Below the pieces are notes generated by a model. It saw only the letters and a list, made by a program, of their open reading frames with translations, had not been told where the DNA came from and did no database searches. This document shows positions 37,066-47,049 of a DNA stretch of 59,149 bases, piece after piece. This DNA is from CAZDCD01 sp964503885 (GTDB taxonomy: Bacteria; Bacteroidota; Bacteroidia; Bacteroidales; UBA10428), in contig CAZDCD010000027.1 in assembly GCA_964503885.1 (NCBI GenBank), positions 1 to 59,149 of the forward strand, written 5' to 3'. A program made the translations under genes and the position numbers. The first letter of the stretch is position 1, and the number at the start of each line of letters is the position of its first letter.

Positions 37066-39528
37066 TCATTTTGAATTGCTCCATTTCCAGTTGCGAATTT
37101 CAGGCATGTCCAGTCCATTTTTATCAATGTAGAGTTTGTGCTCCAGCAGCTTATCCTGTACTATCTTTTTCAATGCAGCGCCTTCAGCACCCAACTGTGG
37201 CAGCCTGTTTATCACATCCTGTACCAGGTGGAACCTGTCAAGGTCGTTTAAGACGGTCATGTCGAAATATGTTGTTATAGTACCTTCTTCTTTATAACCC
37301 CGGACATGCATGTTTTCGTGGTTGATCCGGCGGTATGTCATCCGGTGTACCAGCCAGGGGTAGCCGTGGAATGCAAAAACAACCGGTTTATCCCTGGTAA
37401 ATAAAGAATCAAAGTCCTGTTCACTCAATCCATGCGGATGTTCTGTTTCCGGCTGCAATTTCATCAGATCGACCACATTGATCACCCGGATCTTCAGATC
37501 GGGTAAATGTTCACGCAGGATGGAAACAGCAGCCAGGGTTTCAAGTGTGGGAACATCTCCGCAACAGGCCATCACCACATCCGGTTCTTTGCCCTGATCG
37601 CTGCTGGCCCATTGCCATATACCGATCCCTTTTGTACAATGATCGATCGCCTCATCCATGGTCAACCATTGGGGCGCCTGGTACTTGCCTGCGATCACAA
37701 CGTTGACATAATCGCGGCTCCTCAGACAATGGTCCCATACCGAAAGCAGGCAATTGGCATCAGGAGGAAGATACACACGCACAATTGAGGCCTTCTTGTT
37801 TACCACATGATCGATGAAGCCCGGGTCCTGATGGGTAAAACCATTATGCGCCTGCTGCCAGACGTGCGAAGCAAGCAGGTAATTGAGCGATGCAATTTTT
37901 TTACGCCATGGCAATTGTGCAGTCACTTTCAGCCACTTGGCATGCTGGTTAAACATCGAATCAATGATATGAATAAAAGCTTCATAGCAGTTAAACAACC
38001 CATGCCTGCCGGTGAGTAGATAACCCTCGAGCCAACCTTCGCACTGATGCTCGCTTAGCATTTCTATGACGCGGCCATCGGATGCAAGATACTCATCGTT
38101 CTCTTTCGTCCGGGCTTCCCACTGCCGGTTGGTAACCTCAAAAACGGCATTCAAACGGTTTGAAAGTGTCTCGTCGGGGCCAAAAATCCGGAAATTCCGT
38201 TGTTCCCTGTTGAGAACAACCACATCGCGCAGGAATTTTCCAAGTTCGTGTGTATCCGCTGCCTGAACTGATCCCGGTGAGGGCACATTTACTGCATAAT
38301 CTCTAAAATCAGGCATTATGAGGTCGTGTAACAATTTACCGCCATTGGCGTGCGGATTAGCGCCCATTCTTCGTTCTCCTTTGGGAGCTAATTCGGCCAA
38401 TTCAGGCAGGAGCCGGCCGTTCTTGTCAAAGAGTTCTTCAGGTTTATAACTTTTCATCCAGCTTTCAAGGAACTTTAGATGACCGGGATGTTGTGCATCT
38501 GCCAGAAGAGGAATCTGGTGCGACCGAAAAGTGCCTTCTATTTGTAATCCATCGACAACTTCAGGTCCGGTCCAGCCTTTGGGCGAATTGAATACGATCA
38601 TTGGCCACAAAGGCCGGGAAGCCTCGTTCTTGTTCCGCGCATGGCTTTGGATTTGTTGTATATTCTCAATAACCTTTTCCAAAGTTCCGGCCATAAGCTG
38701 GTGCATTTTTTCCGGGTCATCACCTTCAACAAAATAGGGTATCCAGCCACAGCCTCGTAAAAATTGCTCCAACTCCTCATGTGAGATGCGGGCCAGCACA
38801 GTTGGGTTGGCTATTTTGTAACCGTTAAGATGCAGGATGGGCAATACGGCCCCGTCGGTAACCGGATTGAGAAATTTATTGGAGTGCCATGCGGTAGCCA
38901 GAGGTCCTGTTTCTGCTTCGCCATCGCCGACAACGCAGGCGACGACCAGTCCGGGATTATCGAACACGGCTCCGAAGGCATGGCTGAGTGAATATCCCAG
39001 CTCTCCGCCCTCGTGGATAGACCCCGGACACTCCGGAGAGACATGACTGGGAATGCCACCGGGAAAAGAGAACTGTGTGAACAGTTTTTTTAGTCCTGCC
39101 TCATCCTGGGTGATGTCTGGATATACCTCACTATAGGTGCCTTCGAGATACGTATTGCCTACCAGCGCTGGTCCGCCATGACCCGGGCCAGAAATATAAA
39201 TCATATCCAGGTCATATTTTTTTATGATCCGGTTCAAATGCACATAAATAAAGTTCTGGCCCGGTGTAGTGCCCCAGTGCCCAAGCAACATCGACTTGAC
39301 CTGTGACAGATTTAACGGTTCCTTAAGCAAGGGATTATCATGGAGATATAGCTGCCCGACTGAAAGATAGTTTGCGGCACGCCAGTAAGCGTTCATCTTT
39401 CTCAGGAGTTCCTTTGATAAAGGTTTAACCTTTTCAGCCATCTTCTTTGTTTTAGTGACAATTTCCCCATCGTAACCTTCGCTTACTTCTCTGGCTATTT
39501 TCTTTTGTGACATTTCTTTCGTTTTCAT
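37066..39528 (-). CDS. xfp: Xylulose-5-phosphate/fructose-6-phosphate phosphoketolase
   Basis: Thiamine-diphosphate enzyme splitting xylulose-5-P (or fructose-6-P) with phosphate into acetyl-phosphate and glyceraldehyde-3-P (or erythrose-4-P). It is full-length (about 820 residues). Motifs include ISGPGHGGPALV, SHAFGAVFDNPGLVVACVVGDGEAETGP (ThDP/Mg site), EGTFRSHQIPL and HNGFTHQDPGF. I chose the Met at 39528 because the upstream Met overlaps the acetate kinase stop by 11 bp and adds no conserved residues. It lies directly after ackA, matching the flow acetyl-P to acetate plus ATP. Confidence 0.95.
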   Translation of the reverse strand: MKTKEMSQKKIAREVSEGYDGEIVTKTKKMAEKVKPLSKELLRKMNAYWRAANYLSVGQLYLHDNPLLKEPLNLSQVKSMLLGHWGTTPGQNFIYVHLNRIIKKYDLDMIYISGPGHGGPALVGNTYLEGTYSEVYPDITQDEAGLKKLFTQFSFPGGIPSHVSPECPGSIHEGGELGYSLSHAFGAVFDNPGLVVACVVGDGEAETGPLATAWHSNKFLNPVTDGAVLPILHLNGYKIANPTVLARISHEELEQFLRGCGWIPYFVEGDDPEKMHQLMAGTLEKVIENIQQIQSHARNKNEASRPLWPMIVFNSPKGWTGPEVVDGLQIEGTFRSHQIPLLADAQHPGHLKFLESWMKSYKPEELFDKNGRLLPELAELAPKGERRMGANPHANGGKLLHDLIMPDFRDYAVNVPSPGSVQAADTHELGKFLRDVVVLNREQRNFRIFGPDETLSNRLNAVFEVTNRQWEARTKENDEYLASDGRVIEMLSEHQCEGWLEGYLLTGRHGLFNCYEAFIHIIDSMFNQHAKWLKVTAQLPWRKKIASLNYLLASHVWQQAHNGFTHQDPGFIDHVVNKKASIVRVYLPPDANCLLSVWDHCLRSRDYVNVVIAGKYQAPQWLTMDEAIDHCTKGIGIWQWASSDQGKEPDVVMACCGDVPTLETLAAVSILREHLPDLKIRVINVVDLMKLQPETEHPHGLSEQDFDSLFTRDKPVVFAFHGYPWLVHRMTYRRINHENMHVRGYKEEGTITTYFDMTVLNDLDRFHLVQDVINRLPQLGAEGAALKKIVQDKLLEHKLYIDKNGLDMPEIRNWKWSNSK

Positions 39529-39535
39529 GATGATG

Positions 39536-40732
39536 TTAAATTTCAATAGTATTAGTGATGATTTGGCTAACTGATTTTGCTATTACCCATTCCTCGTCGG
39601 TGCGCATGACACGGACAACGACCTGCCCGGTATCTTCAGAAATAACCGGTGCGTTTGCCATATTTTGTTTTTCTTTAAGCCTGATTCCAAGAAATTCCAA
39701 CCCTTCGCAAATTCCGGAGCGTACTTCCGGAGAGTTCTCCCCGATACCGCCGGCAAATACCAGTGTATCCAGTCCGCCCAGGACTGCTACTAAGGCCCCT
39801 ATCCATTTTCGTGCAGTATAACAAAACAGTTCGACCGCCTCAGTTGCCCGGATATCGCTCGCCTGGCGCTTTATCAAATCGTACATGTCGGAACTGGTTT
39901 CAGAAATTCCGAGTAACCCGGACTCATGATTTATAAGTGTATTGAACTGTTTGGGTGATAAATTTTCTGATTTCATCATGTACCAAGCTACACCAGGATC
40001 CAAATCACCAGGCCGGGTACCCATCATTAGTCCTCCGGCAGGTGTAAAGCCCATGCTGGTGTCAATGCTCTTGCCTTCATGAACGGCGGCCATACTCGCC
40101 CCGCTACCCAGGTGAGCCAGTATCACACGGCCTTGGGCTGCCTTCACACCGGCAACACGAGTGAGTTCTTCAATAAGATAAGCATAGGACAATCCGTGGA
40201 AACCGTATTTCCGGATTCCCATTGCATCGAAGCGGCGGGGAACAGGAAGTAATTTAGCCACAGGTGGCATGGTGTTATGAAACGCCGTATCAAAACATGC
40301 GACCTGGGGAAGTTTTGGATGACGCTGACGAAAAACCTCAATCAATTCAATCTCGTCGGGCAGATGATCCGGATCATACGGAGCGATGTGATGAAGTTCA
40401 TCCAACAATTCATGCGTGATAAGTTCGGGCCCGGTATGATACATACCGTGAACCACGCGGTGTCCCACAACTCTGACGGAAGAGAATCCGCCCTGTTCTT
40501 CCAGCCAATCAATCAGGAAATTCGCCGCTGACCAATGTTCAGAAGCTTTTACCTTAAGGGTATGCTGATTCCCTTTCTCATCATTGGATATCAATTTGGA
40601 ATCTTTCAGACCTATTCTGCCTATTTTTCCATGAAGCAACCGTATTGGAAATTCACCAATCTGATAAATCGCGAACTTAATAGAGGATGAACCACCATTA
40701 ATGACTAATATTCCAGCCAATTCTGTTTTCAT
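39536..40732 (-). CDS. ackA: Acetate kinase
   Basis: A 398-residue ASKHA-fold kinase converting acetyl-phosphate and ADP to acetate and ATP. Motifs are VINGGSSSIKFA (N-terminal phosphate loop), GHRVVHG, CFDTAFH with the catalytic Asp, YGFHGLSYAYL, LAHLGSGASMAA and FAGGIGENSPEVR near the C-terminus. The usual family length is about 400. It sits 17 bp after the HAD gene and directly before xfp. No phosphotransacetylase gene lies here, so its substrate should come from phosphoketolase. Confidence 0.95.
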   Translation of the reverse strand: MKTELAGILVINGGSSSIKFAIYQIGEFPIRLLHGKIGRIGLKDSKLISNDEKGNQHTLKVKASEHWSAANFLIDWLEEQGGFSSVRVVGHRVVHGMYHTGPELITHELLDELHHIAPYDPDHLPDEIELIEVFRQRHPKLPQVACFDTAFHNTMPPVAKLLPVPRRFDAMGIRKYGFHGLSYAYLIEELTRVAGVKAAQGRVILAHLGSGASMAAVHEGKSIDTSMGFTPAGGLMMGTRPGDLDPGVAWYMMKSENLSPKQFNTLINHESGLLGISETSSDMYDLIKRQASDIRATEAVELFCYTARKWIGALVAVLGGLDTLVFAGGIGENSPEVRSGICEGLEFLGIRLKEKQNMANAPVISEDTGQVVVRVMRTDEEWVIAKSVSQIITNTIEI

Positions 40733-40749
40733 GCTCGATTTTTCTTTAC

Positions 40750-41394
40750 CTATTCAATCCTTAGTCCCATACTGGCTAATTCTTCAGATGTCGATAAATA
40801 ATCCTTATGTTGGATGCTTCGTATTCCTAAATCTCGGGCAACATCAACAAACATCTGAACATCTTCTATATATACTACATTTTCGGCTGATACCTGTGCA
40901 ATATCCAGCGCTATGCGAAAAATATCCGCATCGGGTTTTCGAAAATGGACGAAGCAGGAGGATATGAAAAAGTCCACAAACCTGTTCAACTGAAATTTAT
41001 TTATCCTATGTTCGTTCAGCTCTCTTGCTTCGTTGTTAACTACGGCAATTTTTAACCGGTATTGTTCTTTCAACGTTCTAACAAACTCAATCATCTCCTG
41101 AAAAGGAGCAGACTGATCGAACATATAATTCTGAAATTGAACAGGCGTGAAAGCACGCTTTCGATAGAACACTGTTCGTTTAAGATATTCATCAAGGGTG
41201 AGTTTTCCTTCTTCAAAAGTCACGAAGGTAAGATGATGCCGTTCTTCCATATCATCATAGTCCAGACCAAAAACTTTAGCAGCTGATCTGCGCGACTCGT
41301 GTCCCCACCCACTTGTGAGCATTACACCACCAATATCCAGAAATAAGGTGGTGATCGGAATTGACGCGTCCATTTTCAATATATTTTGTTTCAA
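40750..41394 (-). CDS. HAD-superfamily hydrolase (YihX-like)
   Basis: A 214-residue HAD subfamily IA phosphatase. Motif I is LFLDIGGVML: it keeps the nucleophile Asp but has Gly where many HADs carry the second Asp, as in YihX and epoxide-hydrolase-N-like members. A later Lys (RKPDADIF) and VYIEDVQMFVDVA with acidic motif IV are present. YihX dephosphorylates alpha-glucose-1-phosphate, which would fit a glycogen/pgm operon, but substrate assignment is inference. It follows zwf after 68 bp. Confidence 0.8.
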   Translation of the reverse strand: MKQNILKMDASIPITTLFLDIGGVMLTSGWGHESRRSAAKVFGLDYDDMEERHHLTFVTFEEGKLTLDEYLKRTVFYRKRAFTPVQFQNYMFDQSAPFQEMIEFVRTLKEQYRLKIAVVNNEARELNEHRINKFQLNRFVDFFISSCFVHFRKPDADIFRIALDIAQVSAENVVYIEDVQMFVDVARDLGIRSIQHKDYLSTSEELASMGLRIE

Positions 41395-41462
41395 GAAAAA
41401 TCAGCAAACGAAATTTGGCAAGGAATTCTGCTCGTTGGAGAGTTCCGATTTGAATTTCGTTT

Positions 41463-42995
41463 TTATTTTTTTTTAGCCATTACCGTAGGTGATGGCCAAT
41501 GGTGTCCGGGAACAAGCAAGCTGTTTGCTGCTTCCGGTCCCCAGGTACCGGAAGCGTAATTCGGAAAATCAACCGGGGGCTTGCCTGACCAGGTATCGAG
41601 GATTGGCATTATTATTTGCCAGGCTGCCTCAACCTGATCGGAGCGCATAAAGAGTGTGGCATCGTTGTTCATCACATCCCAGAGCAGCGTCTCGTATGCA
41701 TCGGGTAAAGGAATAGAAAAGCTTTCCAGGTAGTTGAATCTCATATCAACCGGTTTTAATACTAACTGTGTTCCCGGTTGTTTTGCCTGAAAACGAAGCA
41801 CAATGCCTTCGTCAGGATGAATTGACATAATAAGACAAGCTGATTGCCACTTGGTGGCAGCTTCCGGAGGAAAGGATTGATGAGGCACTGCGCGAAAATG
41901 TATGGTAACTTCCGATACCTGCCGTGACAGCCGTTTTCCTGTCCGAAGATAAAAAGGAACACCCTGCCATCGCCAGTTATCCACGAACAGTTTAAGGGCG
42001 ACAAATGTCTCGGTAACTGAATCGGGCGAAACGCCACATTCTTCACGATATGCACATACTTCTTTATCTCCCCTGGCTCCCTTTCCATATTGCCCCCGGA
42101 CTGTATATTGATCTACCTTGTCATACGGAATTAACCGTATCGCATGAAGAACATCTACTTTCTTATTACGAATTTCATCTGCATTGAATGAAACCATAGG
42201 CTCCATGGCCACAAGACACAGCAATTGCATCAGATGATTTTGTACCATATCTCTTAAAGCCCCGGCACCATCATAATATCCTCCACGATGCTCAACACCT
42301 ATATCCTCAGCAACAGTAATGGTCACATACTCAACATATCGCCGGTTCCAGATGGGTTCGAAAAGCGGATTTGCGAAACGAAAAGCAAGAATGTTCTGTA
42401 CGGTTTCTTTTCCCAGATAATGATCAATCCTGAATATTTGACATTCCGAGAAATTATCAGTCAGTGTTTGATTTAGCTTCAGAGCAGATGTTATGTCATA
42501 CCCGATTGGTTTTTCAACCACAATGCGTGCCCGTTCAAGATCGTTTGCCAGTCCTGCTTCCTTAAGATGTTTCGGTATTTCACCAAACATTACCGGTGGT
42601 GTGGCCATGTAAAAGATAAGTTCAGCTTTTTCATTCCATTCTTTTTCCAGGTTTGCGTGTTGCTCCTTTAATTCGGAATAAATTTTTTGTTTTGTAAAAT
42701 CTCCTTGTTTGTAATAAATATGCGCGGCAAATTTCGACCACTCTTCATCGCTGACCATACCATTTCGCGAAAATTTTTCAATTCCATCACGCAAACGTCC
42801 ACGCAATTTATCATCACTGAGTTCAATACGGTCCAGGGCTATAATTGAAAAATGTTGGGGTATATTCAAATCATGAAAAAGGTCAAAAAGCGAGGGTACC
42901 AATTTTCTCCAGGCCAGATCTCCGGACCCCCCAAAAATGGCAAATACCGTTGGTTGAAGTTTTTTATGTGTTTTCATCATCATCCTTTCAGCCAT
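41463..42995 (-). CDS. zwf: Glucose-6-phosphate 1-dehydrogenase
   Basis: A 510-residue enzyme oxidising glucose-6-P to 6-phosphogluconolactone with reduction of NADP+. The Rossmann motif FGGSGDLAWRKL (about 19-30) and the active-site segment FRIDHYLGKE are both present. The C-terminal G6PD domain is complete. Its start overlaps the end of gnd by 16 bp, with three further Met codons clustered there. No 6-phosphogluconolactonase gene is in the operon, so lactone opening must be spontaneous or encoded elsewhere. The gene ends in a poly-Lys codon run. Confidence 0.95.
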   Translation of the reverse strand: MAERMMMKTHKKLQPTVFAIFGGSGDLAWRKLVPSLFDLFHDLNIPQHFSIIALDRIELSDDKLRGRLRDGIEKFSRNGMVSDEEWSKFAAHIYYKQGDFTKQKIYSELKEQHANLEKEWNEKAELIFYMATPPVMFGEIPKHLKEAGLANDLERARIVVEKPIGYDITSALKLNQTLTDNFSECQIFRIDHYLGKETVQNILAFRFANPLFEPIWNRRYVEYVTITVAEDIGVEHRGGYYDGAGALRDMVQNHLMQLLCLVAMEPMVSFNADEIRNKKVDVLHAIRLIPYDKVDQYTVRGQYGKGARGDKEVCAYREECGVSPDSVTETFVALKLFVDNWRWQGVPFYLRTGKRLSRQVSEVTIHFRAVPHQSFPPEAATKWQSACLIMSIHPDEGIVLRFQAKQPGTQLVLKPVDMRFNYLESFSIPLPDAYETLLWDVMNNDATLFMRSDQVEAAWQIIMPILDTWSGKPPVDFPNYASGTWGPEAANSLLVPGHHWPSPTVMAKKK

Positions 42996-44407
42996 TCGGT
43001 GTGAAAAGTACCTTTGGTATCAATACGTTCGTATGTGTGTGCACCAAAATAGTCGCGTTGCGCCTGAATAAGATTAGCCGGCAACCAGGAACTGCTGTAG
43101 GCATCGAGATAGCCAAGAGAAGCCATTAAGCAGGGTATGGGAATGCCCATTGCACTTGCCTGGCATACGATCTGACGAAGGGATTCCTCGTTCTTTATAA
43201 TCTTTTGTGAAATGTTGGGGTCGAGCAGTAAATTTAGCAGAACACCCTTTGTATGAAAAGCTGCCTGAATTTCCTCCAGAATTGCTGCACGAATGATGCA
43301 GCCACCGCGCCAGATCCTGGCTACTGCTTCAAGATCGAGATGATATCCGTATTTATCTGAAGCCACCGCAAGAAGTGCAAAACCTTGTGCATATGCAGTG
43401 AGCATAGACACATAAAAAGCATTTCGGATATGCGTAAGGAACTTTCTTCGATCACCCGCATAATGTGGTTCCCTGTGTTGATATATGTTGTTCGCCATTT
43501 CGCGCTGCGCTTCAAAGACGGATAAGTCGCGCATGATCACTGCTATATCGATGGTTGGAACAGGCACCTGCAATTCCATTGCACTTTGAGAAGTCCACAT
43601 CCCCGTGCCTTTTTGTCGGGCCACATCGAGAATTTCATCGATCAGCCGTTTACCGGTCCTCTCATCTACCTTTCCAAATATAATACTGGTAATTTCTATG
43701 AGGAAACAGCTCAATTCACTATTATTCCAATCATTGTATGTATTCTGAAGTTCATCCTCGGAAAAACCGAGTACCTGTTTCATTAATGAATAGGTCTCTG
43801 AGATGAGCTGCATTAAGCCATATTCAATGCCATTATGCACCATTTTCACAAAATGACCGGCTGACAAAGGCCCCAAATATGTCACACACAGGTCACCATT
43901 CACCCTGGCGGCAACAGCTTCAAGAACCGGCCTTACCCGTTCATATGCTTCTTCTTGTCCGCCAGGCATAATGCTGGCACCATGCCGGGCACCTTCCTCT
44001 CCACCGGATATCCCCATACCCATGAACAGTATTCCTTTTTCTTTTAACCTGATGGTGCGCAGGTTGGTGTCTTTAAAATAAGAATTACCCGCATCAATGA
44101 TCAGATCGTCTTTATGAAGATGCACCAATAATTCGCTTATGACTGAATCTACAGGGGCTCCTGCCGGAACAAGCAGCATTATGGCACAAGGTTTTCGGAG
44201 GATAGAGATAAATTCCTGCAGGTCTTCCGTGCAATGAATATCTCTTTTCTCTGCTTCCTGCCGCAGCGCTTTAACTTTGGTCGGATCATTGTCATAACCA
44301 GCAACAGAAAATCCATGATCGGCCATGTTTAATAACAGGTTACGCCCCATGACACCCAGACCCACCATGCCAATTTCATATTTTTGCGTTGAATTCGTAT
44401 TTTTCAT
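42980..44407 (-). CDS. gnd: 6-phosphogluconate dehydrogenase (decarboxylating)
   Basis: A 475-residue enzyme converting 6-phosphogluconate to ribulose-5-P, CO2 and NADPH. It has the Rossmann motif GLGVMGRNLLLNMADHGF (about 16-33), the substrate segment GISGGEEGARHGASIMPGG, and the catalytic Lys-containing KMVHNGIEYG. Length is typical of the long (NADP-type) family. It starts 10 bp after glgP ends and overlaps zwf. No rpe or rpi gene is adjacent to convert ribulose-5-P to xylulose-5-P for phosphoketolase. Confidence 0.95.
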   Translation of the reverse strand: MKNTNSTQKYEIGMVGLGVMGRNLLLNMADHGFSVAGYDNDPTKVKALRQEAEKRDIHCTEDLQEFISILRKPCAIMLLVPAGAPVDSVISELLVHLHKDDLIIDAGNSYFKDTNLRTIRLKEKGILFMGMGISGGEEGARHGASIMPGGQEEAYERVRPVLEAVAARVNGDLCVTYLGPLSAGHFVKMVHNGIEYGLMQLISETYSLMKQVLGFSEDELQNTYNDWNNSELSCFLIEITSIIFGKVDERTGKRLIDEILDVARQKGTGMWTSQSAMELQVPVPTIDIAVIMRDLSVFEAQREMANNIYQHREPHYAGDRRKFLTHIRNAFYVSMLTAYAQGFALLAVASDKYGYHLDLEAVARIWRGGCIIRAAILEEIQAAFHTKGVLLNLLLDPNISQKIIKNEESLRQIVCQASAMGIPIPCLMASLGYLDAYSSSWLPANLIQAQRDYFGAHTYERIDTKGTFHTEWLKG

Positions 44408-44417
44408 AAATTAACGA

Positions 44418-46964
44418 TTAATGTTGCCAGAGAATCAGAGCAGTCTCAAGCGGAACTAAAACTCCCGGGAAGTATGGAATTATCCGTGGAGTATAATCCG
44501 ATGCAGGGCGCACTGCATTCACTGTGGCAGTATAATTATACCCGGTGGTTTTTTCTTTTAATAGTGTACCTCTAACCATCTTCTGCACGATCGGAGCTCC
44601 TCCGTTTATTCCATTGGCAAATAGTTCAACCTGCACCGTATCCGGATTAAGGTCATTGAAATAAATCTGGATTTCGAATTTATGCTGCCTGTTAATGGTG
44701 TGGTATTCTAATTTACCAAAACGTATTGAATGCCATTTTTGTTCAAGGGTATTGCGCCACTCTACTATTCGCTTTCCGGGTTCACCCTTATTGGCCGAGC
44801 GTTCAAGATACGCTGTTGCAGCAGGCAGGTAATGTTGTTCTGTGTATTCCCGAACTGACCTGTCGGCTGAAAACCTTGGTGTTAATTGTGCCATACTTTC
44901 TCTCATTCGCGAAATCCACGCGGTAGGGATACCTTTTTCATTGCGGTTATAAAATTCAGGAACCACTTTTTGTTCGAGTAAATCATAAAGTTGTTCGGCT
45001 TCCTTTGCATCCCAAACCGGATCGTCACCATGTTCATTACCATCTCCTAATGCCCAGCCCACTGCGGGTGTGTATGCTTCTGCCCACCAGCCATCCAATT
45101 CAGAAAGGTTAATTCCGCCATTAACAAGTATTTTCATACCACTGGTTCCGCTGGCCTCCCACGGGCGACGCGGCGTATTGATCCAAACATCAACTCCCTG
45201 CACAAGATTTTCTGATACATGCATATCGTAATCACCCAGAAATATTACAGGAGGATGAAAACCATTCTGCCGTATAAATTGCATCCATTCTTTTATTAAA
45301 TTTTGACCTTCCTGATCGGCGGGATGAGCTTTGCCCGAAATAATAAGTTGCACAGGAAACTCAGGATTTGTTAACAACCGGAGCAACCGTTGCGGATCAT
45401 GGAGCAATAAATTGGGCCGTTTGTAGGTTGCAAAACGCCTCGCAAAGCCCAGCGTTAATATATTGGGGTCAAATAAGTGTTTTGCCCGTTCAATCGAATC
45501 GGGCGAATGACCTGAGCCCTGCAATTGCTTCGAGAAGTGTTCCCTGGCAAATTCAATAAGCGCTTTGTTTGCATTGGTCCGCATCTCCCAGAGTTGTTCA
45601 TCGGAAACACGGCGCATATCCTGCTCCATGGTTTTATTCGTCCCAAGCCACCGGTCTTTTCCACATAATTCCGTCCATACATCGTCTGCTTCTTTGGAGT
45701 CCCATGTTGGCATATGCACTCCATTGGTGATATGGCCAACAGGCACTTCATCTGTCGGCCATTTGGGAAACAGGGGTTCGAAGATATGACGGCTGACTTT
45801 TCCATGAAGACGGCTAACCCCGTTTACTGCCCCGCTTCCCCTAATTGCCAGGTACGCCATATTGAATGTCTCCGATTCGTTCCCCGGATCCTTACGGCCT
45901 AAAACCAATAATTGCTGACGGGTAATACCAAGCTTTTGCTCAGCATATTCACCGAGGTATTGATTGATAAGCGAAGGGGAAAAACAATCGAATCCGGCCG
46001 CCACCGCTGTGTGCGTGGTAAAGAGATTGCCGGCTCTCGTAGCTGTCAGGGCAACATCAAAAGGTTGTCCTGTATTTTTCATAAAATCACAAGCGCGTTC
46101 CAAAATCGCAAATGCTGCATGGCCTTCATTAAGATGGCATACCTCGGGTTGAATACCAAGTGCATTGAGCAGACGCCATCCTCCGATGCCGAGAACTATT
46201 TCCTGTCTAAGTCGAAGCTCAGGCCCTCCGCCATAAAGTTCGCTTGTAATTCCACGGTGAACCGGAAAATTTGAAGCATCGTTGCTGTCTAACAGATAGA
46301 GTTTGATCCTTCCCACCTGAACCTGCCAGACACGCAACCATACAGAATTACCAGGCAGTTTAATTTCGATATGTAACCATTCTCCGTTTTCCTGGCGCAA
46401 TGGAATTATGGGTAATTGACCGGGATCGTTATAGGGGAAAAGAGCCTGTTGTGCTCCATTTTTATCAATTTCCTGGCGAAAGTAACCTTGCTGATAAAGC
46501 AGGCCTATTCCTATAACCGGCACTCCCAGATCACTTGCAGCCTTAAGTTGATCACCTGCCACATTACCAAGGCCTCCGGAATAAATAGGAAGAGCTTCAC
46601 TTAGCATGAATTCCATACTAAAATAAGCTACACATGTAAGGTGAGTCTTTGGATAACTTTTTTGAAACCAGGCCGGAACAGTATTTGCATGTTCTTTGGA
46701 CTGTAAAAGTGTATCTATTTTTTTACGAAAGGCAGGATCGGATAATATCTTCTGAAACTTATCTCTTGATGCGGTCTGTAAAACCACCCATGGATTATGA
46801 GTGAGTTCCCATAATGCAGGATCGAGCTGCTGCCACACTTCATCGGCCGCGTGATTCCATGACCAACCCATGTCGAGAGCAAGCCTGGCAAGAGAATCTA
46901 ATCCTTCGATGCCGGCAGGCAGAAGGTTATATTTCAATTGATCAGTTTGTGTTTGTTTTTGCAT
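44418..46964 (-). CDS. glgP: Alpha-glucan (glycogen) phosphorylase, GT35
   Basis: A PLP-dependent phosphorylase releasing glucose-1-P from glycogen or maltodextrin (848 residues from the chosen start). The PLP-Lys segment is SGTSGMKILVNGG, and YFSMEFMLSEALPIYSGGLG and HLNEGHAAFAILE mark the family. An N-terminal DUF3417-like segment (MGWSWNHAADEVWQQLDP) places it in the shorter alpha-glucan phosphorylase group. An in-frame Met at 47018 lies upstream, but conserved sequence begins after 46964. It follows a small lipoprotein gene after about 85 bp and precedes gnd by 10 bp, feeding pgm and then zwf. Confidence 0.93.
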   Translation of the reverse strand: MQKQTQTDQLKYNLLPAGIEGLDSLARLALDMGWSWNHAADEVWQQLDPALWELTHNPWVVLQTASRDKFQKILSDPAFRKKIDTLLQSKEHANTVPAWFQKSYPKTHLTCVAYFSMEFMLSEALPIYSGGLGNVAGDQLKAASDLGVPVIGIGLLYQQGYFRQEIDKNGAQQALFPYNDPGQLPIIPLRQENGEWLHIEIKLPGNSVWLRVWQVQVGRIKLYLLDSNDASNFPVHRGITSELYGGGPELRLRQEIVLGIGGWRLLNALGIQPEVCHLNEGHAAFAILERACDFMKNTGQPFDVALTATRAGNLFTTHTAVAAGFDCFSPSLINQYLGEYAEQKLGITRQQLLVLGRKDPGNESETFNMAYLAIRGSGAVNGVSRLHGKVSRHIFEPLFPKWPTDEVPVGHITNGVHMPTWDSKEADDVWTELCGKDRWLGTNKTMEQDMRRVSDEQLWEMRTNANKALIEFAREHFSKQLQGSGHSPDSIERAKHLFDPNILTLGFARRFATYKRPNLLLHDPQRLLRLLTNPEFPVQLIISGKAHPADQEGQNLIKEWMQFIRQNGFHPPVIFLGDYDMHVSENLVQGVDVWINTPRRPWEASGTSGMKILVNGGINLSELDGWWAEAYTPAVGWALGDGNEHGDDPVWDAKEAEQLYDLLEQKVVPEFYNRNEKGIPTAWISRMRESMAQLTPRFSADRSVREYTEQHYLPAATAYLERSANKGEPGKRIVEWRNTLEQKWHSIRFGKLEYHTINRQHKFEIQIYFNDLNPDTVQVELFANGINGGAPIVQKMVRGTLLKEKTTGYNYTATVNAVRPASDYTPRIIPYFPGVLVPLETALILWQH

Positions 46965-47049
46965 ATTTTTTCTTACTATTTTAATGTATCCGGCACTTAA
47001 GGTTCTAACAGTGATCAACTCATTTTATCAATGATCATTGTGTATATAA

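Noticed and set aside
41408..41461. Inverted repeat ACGAAATT...AATTTCGT between zwf and the HAD gene as a terminator
   Set aside because: The loop is about 38 nt, there is no T run directly after the stem, and operon continuity argues against termination; chance or weak attenuator at most.
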